A stretch of DNA of 24,037 nucleotides from Candidatus Zixiibacteriota bacterium (GTDB lineage Bacteria > RBG-13-66-14 > B26-G2 > WVWN01), in assembly GCA_030613505.1 (NCBI GenBank), contig JAUWLW010000041.1, positions 1 through 24,037 on the forward strand, read 5' to 3'. The position numbers were made by a program, and so were the translations under genes. Of this stretch, positions 1 to 7,601 are shown piece after piece. Below the pieces are notes generated by a model. That model made no database searches. It was given only the letters and a program-made list of their open reading frames with translations, and was not told where the DNA came from. The first letter of the stretch is position 1, and the number at the start of each line of letters is the position of its first letter.

Positions 1-141
1 GCGCGCGTCAAGGCGTCGAAGGAGGAGCTCCTTCGCCAGGCCGAGGACGTGATCCGCAAAGCCCGTGCGGAGACGCAATTGCTAATGAAAGAGGGCTTCA
101 TCAAGCTTGAGACCGCCGAACGCGTCGTGACGGGTGGGTAG
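1..141 (+). CDS. C-terminal end of an unidentified protein (5' truncated)
   Basis: An open frame enters from the left edge and stops with TAG at 139-141, giving 46 residues. The visible tail is rich in Lys, Glu, Arg and Ala and looks helical, possibly coiled coil (it includes EELLRQAEDVIRKARAE). The codon use is GC-rich like the neighbours. A strong terminator follows 26 nt after the stop, which supports this being the real end of a transcription unit. I do not recognise the family, and the missing N-terminus prevents a functional call. Confidence 0.7.
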   Translation, partial: ARVKASKEELLRQAEDVIRKARAETQLLMKEGFIKLETAERVVTGG

Positions 142-167
142 CGGGCCCCGGACCTGTTTCGATATAG

Positions 168-194
168 AAAGGCAACCCCTGGGGGTTGCCTTTT
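168..194 (+). terminator. Rho-independent terminator after the partial gene
   Basis: A perfect 12-bp stem (AAAGGCAACCCC at 168-179 pairing with 182-193) with a very tight loop is followed by TTTT. It lies 26 nt after the stop codon of the partial upstream gene and before the promoter of the nucleotidyltransferase, so it separates two transcription units. Confidence 0.9.
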
Positions 195-235
195 CGATCT
201 CCGATTGGACCGGGGGGTTGGCGCCCCCATAGCCC

Positions 236-265
236 TTGACGCCCGCCCCCCCCGTACCATATAAT
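236..265 (+). promoter_or_regulatory. Consensus sigma-70-type promoter of the MNT/HEPN unit
   Basis: TTGACG at 236-241 and a perfect TATAAT at 260-265 are separated by 18 nt. Transcription would start near 272, which is exactly the GTG start codon of the next gene, so the mRNA is probably leaderless. The TTG of the -35 box is in frame with the gene and could be mistaken for its start codon. Confidence 0.8.
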
Positions 266-271
266 CAGGCC

Positions 272-628
272 GTGGCTCGAGACGAGGACAGCTTAGCCGA
301 GGAGGCGACGTGGCGCCGGGCGTTGCGGGAATTTGCGGCCGCGGCCCGGGAACGCTTCGGCGGCGCGGTGGAGCGCGTCGTCCTGTACGGCTCGCGCGCG
401 CGGGGAGACGATGTTGCCGACAGCGACGTCGACGTCATCGTATTCCTGGCCGAGGGTACGGACCTCGCCGAGGCGCGCGGCGTCCTATCGGACCTCAGCT
501 GCGCCGTCGCGGCCCGATACGGGTTCCGGTTTCTCATCCAGGCCCTTGCCTTCACCGAGGAATCTTTCCGTCGTCAAGCGAGCTATTTCTTCATAAAAAA
601 CGTTAACAAGGAGGGCGTGCCGATATGA
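272..628 (+). CDS. MNT-type nucleotidyltransferase (putative antitoxin of a HEPN/MNT pair)
   Basis: A 118-residue minimal nucleotidyltransferase of the Pol-beta superfamily. The signature is visible: G40-S41 in YGSRARGD, followed by D52 and D54 in SDVDVIVFL, the metal-binding acidic pair (GSX10DXD). In the studied MntA/HepT systems this enzyme is the antitoxin and AMPylates a tyrosine on the HEPN toxin. The stop overlaps the ATG of the HEPN gene (ATGA, 625-628), as is usual for such pairs. I prefer GTG at 272 over an in-frame TTG at 236 because that TTG lies inside the -35 hexamer and the stretch between is promoter sequence (TATAAT at 260-265). No Shine-Dalgarno precedes GTG 272, so leaderless translation is likely. 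The family call is firm. The antitoxin role comes from known relatives and gene order. Confidence 0.88.
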   Translation: MARDEDSLAEEATWRRALREFAAAARERFGGAVERVVLYGSRARGDDVADSDVDVIVFLAEGTDLAEARGVLSDLSCAVAARYGFRFLIQALAFTEESFRRQASYFFIKNVNKEGVPI

Positions 629-1038
629 CCCTCCTCGAGACGGTCAAACACTACTTAACGACGGCGCGCGAGGCGCTCGCCGCGGCGGAGCGCAACTTAG
701 CCGCGGGCGCCTACCGGAGCGCGGTCCACGAGGCTTATTACGCCGCTTTTTACGCCGCGACCGCGGCCCTCGCGACGCGGGGACTACATTATAAACGGCA
801 CGCGGCCGTCGTCGCCAATTTCAACCGCCTTTTCGTCTACGAGGAGACGTTGTTCGAAGCCGAAATGGCGGGGCGGCTCCAACGGTTGTTAGACGCGCGG
901 CTCCACTTTGACTACGAGCCGATACCCGCGGAGGAAAACGCTGCTGACGCCGCGCTGGCGGCGGCGAACGCTTTCGTAACCGGGGTCCTCCCGTACGTGG
1001 AGGAGTGGCTTAAGACGGCCGCCGATAAACAACCGTAA
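625..1038 (+). CDS. HEPN-domain protein (putative toxin partner)
   Basis: A 137-residue, all-helical HEPN-domain protein of the type found next to MNT nucleotidyltransferases. Visible family features are the AYYAAFYAATAAL helix near residues 37-49, the KRHAAVV segment around residues 57-63, and the RLHFDYEP turn near residues 92-99, followed by a final amphipathic helix. A strong ribosome site AAGGAGG (608-614) lies inside the end of the MNT gene, and the ATG overlaps its stop, so the two are translationally coupled. Known HEPN toxins are RNases with an Rx4-6H motif. Here the only Arg-x6-His spacing is R52-x6-H59, and the usual late-helix motif is not evident, so catalytic activity is uncertain. 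It could be a toxin or a structural HEPN partner. Confidence 0.85.
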   Translation: MTLLETVKHYLTTAREALAAAERNLAAGAYRSAVHEAYYAAFYAATAALATRGLHYKRHAAVVANFNRLFVYEETLFEAEMAGRLQRLLDARLHFDYEPIPAEENAADAALAAANAFVTGVLPYVEEWLKTAADKQP

Positions 1039-1049
1039 CTTCTGAACTT

Positions 1050-2501
1050 ATGCCCGACACTTTCCACAACTACATAAACGGCGCGTGGATGCCCGCGGCA
1101 GGCGGCGAGCTCCACGAGAACGCCAACCCCGCCGACATCCGCGAGCTGGTGAGCGTCCACTCGCGCGGCGGCCGCGGCGACGCCTTTGCCGCCGTCGAAG
1201 CCGCGAAGAAAGCGTTTCCGTCCTGGCGCGACGCGCCAGCGCCCGCTCGGGGCGAGTACCTGGCCCGGGCGGCGGCCTTGCTCCGCGAGCGCGCCGACAA
1301 CATAGGCCGCGACTTCACCCGCGAGGAGGGCAAGACCCTCCGCGAGGCGCGGGGCGAGACGCTGCGCGCGGCGCAGATATTCGACTTCTTCGCCGGCGAG
1401 GGGCGGCGGGTGGGTGGCCGGACCTTCGCCGCCGACGGCCGCGACACCTTCCTCTACACCCTTCGCGAGCCGCTGGGCGTCGTCGCCCTCGTCACGCCGT
1501 GGAACTTCCCCGTCGCCATCCCGGCGTGGAAGCTCGCGCCGGCGCTGGTCGCGGGCAATACGGTCGTCCTCAAACCGGCGACGAACACGCCGCTCACCGC
1601 GGTGCGCCTGTTCGAGTGCCTGGCGGACGCCGGCTTGCCGGTGGGCGTGGCCAACCTGGTCTACGGCCCGGGCGCCGAGCTGGGCGACGTCTTCTGCGAG
1701 AGCGAGGACGTTAAAGCGATATCGTTCACCGGCTCGAGCGAGGTGGGGAAAGGATTGGCGGCCAAGGCCCACCAACGCCTCGTCAAGGTCCAGCTCGAGC
1801 TGGGCGGCAAGAACCCTCTCATCCTGGCCGACGACGGCGACCTCGAGCGCGCGGTGGCGTACGCCGCCGACGGCGCCTTCGGCTCCACCGGCCAGAAGTG
1901 CACCGCGACCAGCCGGGCCATCGTCCCGCGCGGCCGGCTGGAGGAGTTCGCCGCCAAGCTCGGCGCCGCGGCCAAGCGGATAGTCGTCGGCAACGGCCTG
2001 CGCGACGACGTCGATATGGGCCCGCTGGTGGACGCGGCTTCGCTGGAGCGCGTCCTCAACTATATCGAGGTCGGGAAGAAAGAAGGCGCGACGCCGGCCT
2101 GCGGGGGCCGGCGCCTGGACGACGGCGAGCTGGCGCACGGCTTCTTCGTCGAGCCGACCGTCTTCGTGGGCGTCACGGCCGAGATGACTATTTGGCGGGA
2201 GGAGATCTTCGGGCCGGTGCTCGCGGTCGCGACGTACGACGACTTCGACGAGGCGATAGCGCTCGCGAACGATACCGCCTACGGCCTGTCGGCTACGCTG
2301 GTAACCAAGAGCCTTAGGCGGGCGATGAGGTATATAAAACAGATCGAGGCCGGCGTCGTGCACGTCAACTCGCCCACCGTCGGCGCGGCGTGCCACGTCC
2401 CCTTCGGCGGCTACAAGGAGTCGTCCTCCGGCTCACGGGAGCAAGGGCAAGAGGCGCTGGAGTTCTTCACGCAGCTCAAGACGGTGTACTTGGATATTTA
2501 G
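1050..2501 (+). CDS. Aldehyde dehydrogenase, alpha-ketoglutaric semialdehyde dehydrogenase type
   Basis: A 483-residue NAD(P)+-dependent aldehyde dehydrogenase of full length. Catalytic elements are in place: TPWNFP with N152, the general base E250 in QLELGGKNP, and the nucleophile C284 in GQKCTATSR. The EEIFGPVL motif and the C-terminal PFGGYKESSSGSREQG are also present. The GQKCTATSR and SSSGSREQG wording matches the YcbD-like group that oxidises 2,5-dioxopentanoate (alpha-ketoglutaric semialdehyde) to alpha-ketoglutarate, the last step of pentose (Weimberg) and glucarate degradation. Substrate specificity is inferred from remembered family similarity. The gene starts 11 nt after the HEPN gene with no visible Shine-Dalgarno sequence, so it may be co-transcribed with the HEPN/MNT pair by read-through. 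A KdaD-like dehydratase that would produce its substrate lies at 12555-13412. Confidence 0.88.
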   Translation: MPDTFHNYINGAWMPAAGGELHENANPADIRELVSVHSRGGRGDAFAAVEAAKKAFPSWRDAPAPARGEYLARAAALLRERADNIGRDFTREEGKTLREARGETLRAAQIFDFFAGEGRRVGGRTFAADGRDTFLYTLREPLGVVALVTPWNFPVAIPAWKLAPALVAGNTVVLKPATNTPLTAVRLFECLADAGLPVGVANLVYGPGAELGDVFCESEDVKAISFTGSSEVGKGLAAKAHQRLVKVQLELGGKNPLILADDGDLERAVAYAADGAFGSTGQKCTATSRAIVPRGRLEEFAAKLGAAAKRIVVGNGLRDDVDMGPLVDAASLERVLNYIEVGKKEGATPACGGRRLDDGELAHGFFVEPTVFVGVTAEMTIWREEIFGPVLAVATYDDFDEAIALANDTAYGLSATLVTKSLRRAMRYIKQIEAGVVHVNSPTVGAACHVPFGGYKESSSGSREQGQEALEFFTQLKTVYLDI

Positions 2502-2521
2502 ACTTCGGCGGGACGCGATAA

Positions 2522-2547
2522 AAAAGCCGCCCGTGTGGGCGGCTTTT
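2522..2547. terminator. Bidirectional terminator between convergent genes
   Basis: The stem AAAAGCCGCCC (2522-2532) with loop GTGT pairs with GGGCGGCTTTT (2537-2547). A-tracts and T-tracts on both sides let it work on either strand. It lies between the dehydrogenase stop (2501) and the stop of the minus-strand beta-helix gene (2568). Confidence 0.9.
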
Positions 2548-2567
2548 AATCGCGGCGTTTTGCGAGG

Positions 2568-3413
2568 TTATTTAAAGAACGTCTTGAGGAAACCCAGCGA
2601 GTAGTTGGGGACCTTGCCGCCCTCGCGCCACGGCCCCGTTAGGAAGGGCGTGTAATCTACTTCGCCTTTTGTGCGGTTGTCGTGGTAGTCGTAAATCCTC
2701 ATATTAATTACGTCCGGCCGCGGCGTTCCCCACCAACAGTTCGTGGCGTCGACGTTGTTGCTCGAGCCGTTGTAAAAATTCCACATCCCGTCGCGGTTGC
2801 TTAAGTCGCAATAATTCATATTCACGTAGCTTCGAAGGCCTAAGGCCTTTACGCCGGCGAACCCGTTTTTCTCGACGGTCAAATGATAGAATTTGGCGCG
2901 GGAATCGCTGGCGAGGACGCCGTTGTTCAGGCAGTAGCGGATGATCGTGCCGTCGAAGGAGGAGCTGGAGGAGCCCATCGAAGTCGTGTTTTGAAGGCGT
3001 AGGCCGTTGGTGGCGAATTCGATTATCGCGTTCTCAAGGATAATCTGATTCGACCTCTCCACGACGATGGCGCCCCAGTCGCCCATCTTCTTTACGCCGT
3101 TGGCGGAGGTGAATTTGACCGGCAAGCCGGTACTACCCTCGGCGACGAGTGCGCCGCTGCGCACTACCAGCTCGGCACCGTCCTCGTAGCCGCCGGTCCC
3201 CTTTACGTCGTAAAACCGAACCTCGACGCCCGCCTCTATCGTCAGCGTCGCGCCTTCCTTGATAGCTACGTCGCCGTGTATGTAAACCGGCCCGCCGCTG
3301 CGCTTCCACGTCGTGTCGGTCACGATATCTCCGGCGTGGACGTCGACCGCGGCAAACGCGGCGCCGGCCGATAGCGCCAGCGCCAGGGGGATTATGATAA
3401 GCTTCCTAAACAT
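2568..3413 (-). CDS. Secreted right-handed beta-helix protein with C-terminal SLG-x-[IL]-K tail
   Basis: A 281-residue exported protein. It begins with a clear signal peptide (MFRKL, hydrophobic core, likely cut after AFA near residue 22). Short repeating strands follow: VYIHGDVAIKEGATLTIEAGVEVRF, then IILENAIIEF, IIRYCLNNGV, LTVEKNGFAGV and MNYCDLSNRDG. These are typical of right-handed parallel beta-helix (pectate-lyase-like) surface proteins. NCWWGT near residue 226 is a common capping motif in these families. The last ten residues, SLGFLKTFFK, resemble the tail of the secreted protein at 7602-8420 (SLGRIKALYK). A ribosome site GGAGGAG precedes the ATG by about 10 nt. The gene stands alone between its own promoter and a shared terminator. 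No catalytic residues can be assigned, so it may be a cell-surface or adhesive protein rather than an enzyme. Confidence 0.85.
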   Translation of the reverse strand: MFRKLIIIPLALALSAGAAFAAVDVHAGDIVTDTTWKRSGGPVYIHGDVAIKEGATLTIEAGVEVRFYDVKGTGGYEDGAELVVRSGALVAEGSTGLPVKFTSANGVKKMGDWGAIVVERSNQIILENAIIEFATNGLRLQNTTSMGSSSSSFDGTIIRYCLNNGVLASDSRAKFYHLTVEKNGFAGVKALGLRSYVNMNYCDLSNRDGMWNFYNGSSNNVDATNCWWGTPRPDVINMRIYDYHDNRTKGEVDYTPFLTGPWREGGKVPNYSLGFLKTFFK

Positions 3414-3449
3414 GGTGCGCTCTCCTCCTCTCCTCTCAGAGCAAGTTGA

Positions 3450-3478
3450 AGTCTATCACAGAACGTACCCCCTTGCAA
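3450..3478 (-). promoter_or_regulatory. Probable promoter of the beta-helix gene
   Basis: On the minus strand TTGCAA (3478-3473) is followed after 17 nt by TAGACT (3455-3450). Initiation would fall near 3443, leaving a leader of about 30 nt that carries the GGAGGAG ribosome site. The match to consensus is partial. Confidence 0.45.
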
Positions 3479-3491
3479 CCATAATATCCTT

Positions 3492-3507
3492 AAAAAACGG
3501 CCGGCCG
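3492..3507 (-). terminator. Weak terminator-like site after the glycosyltransferase gene
   Basis: Read on the minus strand, the palindrome CGGCCGGCCG (3507-3498) is followed by six Ts (3497-3492). It is 77 nt beyond the stop of the minus-strand glycosyltransferase gene. The stem is short, so termination here is uncertain; I see no better site in the 170-nt gap. Confidence 0.3.
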
Positions 3508-3583
3508 AAATAAACGTGCCGCGGCCGCGAGAGCCGCGTAAGGGAGCGCTTTTCTTAGGTTTCGCGCGCCCTATTCGGGAATA

Positions 3584-5269
3584 CTAACGCCCCGGGCGCG
3601 GCGAAGGGATTTCCAAAAACCAGACGTGCCACGGCGGGATGGTGGGGCCCGTTAGGCTCGAGCCACCGGCCGGCCCCACGTCCACGACGTCGAAATCGCG
3701 GGCCAGCGTCGTCGTCAGGCCCAAGATGTAGTCGTCGCGCTCGCCGGCGGCCGGGGGCAGCTCGCTCACGAAGTACGCCCGCCGGACGCCCCGCGTCGCC
3801 AGCTTCTCCGCGACATCCGCCAGCTGCTCCTCCTCCGTAACCAGCACGAAGGGTTGGCGGAAGTACAAAGGCGCGACGTACGCCGGGAAATACCATTTAT
3901 TGGTCAAAACCGGCGCCGCGGCGCGGGAGCTAACGTCGGCGACGAGGTCGCGGTGCGCGGCCTTGGTCGCGGCCAGGCGCGCCAGGCCAAAGAGCTGCGT
4001 CGCCGCGGACAGCGCCGCGAGCGCGATCACGAAGGCTGCGCGGAGGGTACGGCCGCGCCCGCCGTTCCCCTCGGCTACCCGGGCCAAAGCGACGGCCGCC
4101 GCCGGTAAGACGTACAGCAGGAACCGGGGCCCCCAGGCGTAGCCGCTGGTATCGGGTATGACGACGAACAGCGTAACGGCGAAGGCCGCCGCGGCGACGT
4201 AGAAAGATTTCTCGAGCGCGTCGGCGCCGCGGAAGGAGCGTCGCACTTCGGCTCGAGCCAGGAAGACGAGGCCGAAGGCCGCCGGAAAAGCCGCCGCCAG
4301 CGGCGTCGCGTGGCCGTGGAAAAATTGCCAATACGCGAGAGTCAGCGGCACAGCGCCGGCGGCGGCGACGTAGGCGCCGGGCCGCCATTTTAACCCAATT
4401 AGCGCGAACGACAGTATGCCGGCCGCGGCCGCGCCCAAGTACCAGGGGAAGACGGGCACCAGCGAGTGGCCTACGCCGTATAGGAACGTAGCCGGGCCGC
4501 GGGGCGCGCCGTAGCCGAGGTTGGCGCCCAGGCGCATGAACGCCGGTTGGCCCCACGCCGCGTGCATAAATAACTCGAGGCCGACGACGGTTATAGCGAA
4601 GGCCGCGGCGGCCCAGGCCGCCGTCCGGACCCGGTCCCCTTTACTAAATATGAATAATGCGGCCGCGCTCCACGCCGCGAGCCAGTAGAACTCGGGCCGG
4701 AGGGCCGCGCCGAAGGCCCAAACTACGCCGGTCAAAACCAACCGCGCCGGCGACCGCCTAAGGAGCAGCGCGAAGCCGCCCAACCACAGCGCGACCGCCG
4801 CCGTGTGCTCCCAGTAGCATAGGCTGTAGAAGAATATGGGGCTGGCGAAGGCGACGACGGCGCCGGCGAACCAGGGCCGGCGCGCGCCGAACGCCCGGGC
4901 GAGCTTTACCGTTAAAAGCACCGTCGCGGCGCCGGCCGCCAGCGGTAAGAAGTAAAGGCCGCGGAAGCCGAGGAGGAGCCACCCGGGCGCCGACGCCAGC
5001 GCGAACAACAGCGGGTGCGGCGCGTAGAGCTCGCCGCCGCGCAGCTCGAAGAAGCGCTCGACGACGGCGTAGCGGCGCTCGAGGCCCAGCTCGTCGCCGG
5101 GCCAAACTATGCGCGCGTCGCGAAAGCCGCTCTCGGCCAGCGCGCGGAGCTGGATGAACTTCACGCCCTCGTCCGAGGAGAAGAACGCGTCCGCCGGCAG
5201 CCAAACGAAGACCAGCGCCGCCGCGGCGACGACGAAAAGGAGTATAACGAGTAAGGAGGGTCTAGACAT
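3584..5269 (-). CDS. Polytopic GT-C-like glycosyltransferase (LA_3751/LA_3752-like)
   Basis: A 561-residue integral membrane protein with roughly ten to twelve hydrophobic segments. It starts with MSRPSLLVILLFVVAAAALVF and a first periplasmic loop, and ends in a soluble C-terminal domain of about 130 residues. The loop after helix 1 contains SSDEGVKFIQLRALAESG and a WPGDELGLERRYAV segment. This acidic first loop is typical of GT-C lipid-linked sugar transferases (PMT/ArnT-like) and resembles the LA_3751/LA_3752 family. Such enzymes move sugars from polyprenyl donors to lipids or proteins outside the membrane; the acceptor here is unknown. I start it at ATG 5269. The frame can be extended to TTG 5314, but that TTG is the -35 box TTGACG of its own promoter. 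No Shine-Dalgarno is visible and the leader would be only about 10 nt. Confidence 0.78.
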   Translation of the reverse strand: MSRPSLLVILLFVVAAAALVFVWLPADAFFSSDEGVKFIQLRALAESGFRDARIVWPGDELGLERRYAVVERFFELRGGELYAPHPLLFALASAPGWLLLGFRGLYFLPLAAGAATVLLTVKLARAFGARRPWFAGAVVAFASPIFFYSLCYWEHTAAVALWLGGFALLLRRSPARLVLTGVVWAFGAALRPEFYWLAAWSAAALFIFSKGDRVRTAAWAAAAFAITVVGLELFMHAAWGQPAFMRLGANLGYGAPRGPATFLYGVGHSLVPVFPWYLGAAAAGILSFALIGLKWRPGAYVAAAGAVPLTLAYWQFFHGHATPLAAAFPAAFGLVFLARAEVRRSFRGADALEKSFYVAAAAFAVTLFVVIPDTSGYAWGPRFLLYVLPAAAVALARVAEGNGGRGRTLRAAFVIALAALSAATQLFGLARLAATKAAHRDLVADVSSRAAAPVLTNKWYFPAYVAPLYFRQPFVLVTEEEQLADVAEKLATRGVRRAYFVSELPPAAGERDDYILGLTTTLARDFDVVDVGPAGGSSLTGPTIPPWHVWFLEIPSPRPGR

Positions 5270-5285
5270 TAGGGATGCGCGGCCG

Positions 5286-5314
5286 ATGGTAGCACGCCGA
5301 CCGGGAGCCGTCAA
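5286..5314 (-). promoter_or_regulatory. Promoter of the glycosyltransferase gene
   Basis: On the minus strand TTGACG (5314-5309), 17 nt, then TACCAT (5291-5286). Expected initiation near 5279 leaves a leader of about 10 nt before ATG 5269. It is divergent from the promoter at 5338-5366, forming a compact two-way regulatory region. Confidence 0.55.
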
Positions 5315-5337
5315 TTGCGCCGACGCGTAAACCGAGC

Positions 5338-5366
5338 TTGCCCCCGCGGCGCCGTTATGTTACAAA
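5338..5366 (+). promoter_or_regulatory. Probable promoter of the S9 peptidase gene
   Basis: TTGCCC (5338-5343), a 17-nt spacer, then TACAAA (5361-5366). The start of transcription would be near 5373, just before the ribosome site GAGGTG (5374-5379) and ATG 5385, so the leader is very short. The match to consensus is moderate. Confidence 0.45.
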
Positions 5367-5384
5367 AAATGCCGAGGTGCGAAT

Positions 5385-7328
5385 ATGCCACGGAAATTCA
5401 TCGCGATAGTCTTCGCCGTAGTCGTCTGCTGCGCCGCGGCCCGCGGCTACACCATCCAGCAATATCTAAATATCCACGGCAACTACCAGGGTTACTGGCT
5501 GCCCGACGACGAGGTAATTTTCCGAAATAAAACGACCGGCGTAACGCAGGCCTGGCGCACGAACGCGGCGACGGGCCGGCCGGAGCAGATAACCTTCTTC
5601 GACGAAGGCGTGGCCTACGCCGTCGCGCACCCGGTCACCGGCAAGGTCCTGGCCGGAGCCGACGTCGGCGGCGACGAGCGCGACCAGCTCTACCTAATGA
5701 ACGACGACGGCTCGAGCGTCGAGGCGCTGACCGACAACCCGGAAGTCATATACCGCTACGGCGACTGGAGCCGCGACGGCCGCTACCTGGCCGTCGGCGC
5801 CAACGAGCGCGACGAGCGCTACTTCGACGTATACGTCTACGACGTGGAAACCGGCGAACGCCGTCTGGTAATGCAGCACGACGGCTACAACGAGGCGCTC
5901 GCCTTCTCGCCCGACGGCTACGAGCTTATTTTCTACCGCTACAACGGCTCGCAGGACGGCGACCTATACCTCATCGATTTGGAGACGGGCGAGACGCGGC
6001 ACCTCACGCCGCACGAGGGCGAGCTCGAAATAGGCGCCGTGGCCTGGGACGCCGACGGCTACGGCTTCTACTTCACCTCCGACGAAGGCCGCGACTTCCT
6101 CTCGCTCGCCTATTACGACCTGGCCCTCGGAGAATATGAGTGGCTCGAGACGCCGCCCTGGGACGTCCGCCAGCTCGAGACGTCGTGGAGCGGCCGCTAC
6201 CTGTTGTGGACGACGAACGAGGACGGCTACACGGTCCCCCACCTCCGCGACCTTAAAAGGAAGAAGGACGTGGCGCCGCCGGAGCTCCCCGCCGAGGGTG
6301 TGATGTGGGGCATACGCTTCTCGCCGGACGAGGAGGAGGTCGTGTTTACGTTCTCGTCGCCGACGACGCCGACAGACGTTTACGCGTGGGACATAAGGGG
6401 CGAGACCGTGGAGCGGGTTACGGAGGCTGCGCTGGCCGGCGTCGAGGCCGGGTCGTTCGTCGCGCCCGAGCTCGTCTTCTACGCCTCCTTCGACGGGACG
6501 ACGGTCCCGGCCTTCCTCTACGTCCCACCGGGCGTCGCGGACGACCGCTCCACCCCGGTCGTCGTCCACGCCCACGGAGGGCCCCAAATACAGCAGCGGC
6601 CTTATTTCAGCGCCATCTACCAATATTTCCTGGACGCCGGCTACGCCGTCTTCGTCCCCAACTTCCGCGGCTCGATGGGGTACGGCAAGACGTACGCCGA
6701 CGCCGATAACGTCGAGAAGCGGATGGACGCGGTCCTCGACGTCTACGAGGGGTGGTGGTACCTGGCCCGGCTGCCGTGGTGCGACCGCTTCAAGATCGCC
6801 ATCTACGGCTCGAGCTACGGCGGTTTTATGGTCCTGTCCCAGCTCACGCAGCGGCCTTACCACTGGGCCGCCGGGATAGACGTCGTCGGCATCGCCAACT
6901 TAGTCACCTTCTTGCAGAACACCGGGCCGTGGCGGGTCTCGCTGCGCGAGGACGAGTACGGCTCGCTCACGGAGGACCGCGAGTTCCTGGAGGCCGTCTC
7001 GCCCGTAAACCACATCCAGGACATCCGCTCGCCGCTGATGGTGATACACGGTGCCAACGACCCGCGCGTGCCGGTGGGCGAGGCCGAGCAGATAGTCGAG
7101 GCGGCGCGCGTGGTCCTGGGCGACGATAAGGTCCTCTACCTGCGCTACGACGACGAGGGACACGGCCTGGCCAAACTCGAGAACCGCCTCGACGCCTACC
7201 CCAAGATGGTCCAATTTTTGGAGGAGGCGTTCGCCGCGCGCGAGCCGTTCAAGGCGAGGCTGGAGAAGGAGGTAGAGGACGCGGAGCGCGCGCTCAAGGA
7301 GATGGAGGGGGAAGCCAAAGGGGAATAA
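5385..7328 (+). CDS. Secreted S9-family (prolyl oligopeptidase / acylaminoacyl-peptidase-like) serine peptidase
   Basis: A 647-residue exported peptidase. The signal peptide spans about residues 1-21 (MPRKFIAIVFAVVVCCAAARG). Residues 25-370 form a WD40/TolB-like beta-propeller, with repeated SPDGYELIFYR, WSRDGRYLAVGAN and FSPDEEEVVFTFS motifs. The C-terminal 270 residues form the alpha/beta-hydrolase domain. The catalytic triad is visible: S477 in YGSSYGGFM, D559 in HGANDPRVP and H593 in DDEGHGL. HAHGGPQ near residue 398 fits the oxyanion region. Family members cleave short peptides that enter through the propeller. With the signal peptide it should act in the periplasm or outside the cell. 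The final 30 residues are charged and helical (EKEVEDAERALKEME), an unusual extra tail. GAGGTG lies 5 nt before the ATG. Confidence 0.93.
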   Translation: MPRKFIAIVFAVVVCCAAARGYTIQQYLNIHGNYQGYWLPDDEVIFRNKTTGVTQAWRTNAATGRPEQITFFDEGVAYAVAHPVTGKVLAGADVGGDERDQLYLMNDDGSSVEALTDNPEVIYRYGDWSRDGRYLAVGANERDERYFDVYVYDVETGERRLVMQHDGYNEALAFSPDGYELIFYRYNGSQDGDLYLIDLETGETRHLTPHEGELEIGAVAWDADGYGFYFTSDEGRDFLSLAYYDLALGEYEWLETPPWDVRQLETSWSGRYLLWTTNEDGYTVPHLRDLKRKKDVAPPELPAEGVMWGIRFSPDEEEVVFTFSSPTTPTDVYAWDIRGETVERVTEAALAGVEAGSFVAPELVFYASFDGTTVPAFLYVPPGVADDRSTPVVVHAHGGPQIQQRPYFSAIYQYFLDAGYAVFVPNFRGSMGYGKTYADADNVEKRMDAVLDVYEGWWYLARLPWCDRFKIAIYGSSYGGFMVLSQLTQRPYHWAAGIDVVGIANLVTFLQNTGPWRVSLREDEYGSLTEDREFLEAVSPVNHIQDIRSPLMVIHGANDPRVPVGEAEQIVEAARVVLGDDKVLYLRYDDEGHGLAKLENRLDAYPKMVQFLEEAFAAREPFKARLEKEVEDAERALKEMEGEAKGE

Positions 7329-7383
7329 AAACTTACCGGTTAAATGAAAACGCCGCCCCGCGGCTCGGGCAAGATAGACCAGT

Positions 7384-7411
7384 AGCGGGGGGGTTTTAAA
7401 CCCCCCCCGCT
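7384..7411. terminator. G7/C8 hairpin, possible terminator of the S9 peptidase gene
   Basis: AGC plus seven Gs (7384-7393), a TTTTAAA centre, then eight Cs and GCT (7401-7411) form a very stable, nearly symmetric stem about 55 nt after the peptidase stop. There is no U-run after it, so it may act as an mRNA 3'-end stabiliser or a weak terminator instead. Confidence 0.5.
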
Positions 7412-7428
7412 TCCGATATTAAGGGGGT

Positions 7429-7479
7429 GGCGTCGGATGTTACCATCCGACGCCCTAGCCTTCAGGTGGTAACACCTGA
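7429..7479. repeat. Intergenic palindromic repeat, copy A (two hairpins)
   Basis: Two adjacent perfect hairpins. The first is GGCGTCGGATG, loop TTAC, CATCCGACGCC (7429-7454). The second is TCAGGTG, loop GTAA, CACCTGA (7462-7479). The first recurs with one change at 11133-11158. The second shares the CACCTGA/AGGTG theme seen at 11067-11086 and 12538-12549. This looks like a dispersed, REP-like intergenic element. Confidence 0.75.
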
Positions 7480-7511
7480 CGGCACGGCAGCTCGATAGCT
7501 ATTAAAATAGG

Positions 7512-7540
7512 TTGACAAGGGGGCGGCGCAGGTATAATAT
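7512..7540 (+). promoter_or_regulatory. Promoter of the SLGRIKALYK secreted protein gene
   Basis: TTGACA (7512-7517) is perfect. Downstream is TATAATATA (7533-7541). The perfect TATAAT gives a 15-nt spacer, while TAATAT (7535-7540) gives the ideal 17. The promoter at 15418-15446 has the same TTGACA-to-TAATAT spacing. A leader of about 55 nt leads to AGGGAG (7591-7596) and ATG 7602. Confidence 0.8.
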
Positions 7541-7601
7541 AGGTCTCGTCTGATAGGGAAATATTCGGGGAAGTTTCGGGAGATAAGGTAAGGGAGTTAT
7601 T

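Noticed and set aside
912-2396. A 494-codon open frame on the minus strand over the aldehyde dehydrogenase gene
   Set aside because: It lies antisense to a gene with full catalytic motifs, has a low-complexity Arg/Ala/Gly/Val-rich product and no ribosome site. It is a GC-rich frame shadow.
7384-7411. The G7/C8 tract as a quadruplex or phase-variable switch
   Set aside because: It is a simple G-C hairpin 55 nt after a stop codon, outside any reading frame. Only one G-run per strand is present, which cannot form an intramolecular quadruplex.
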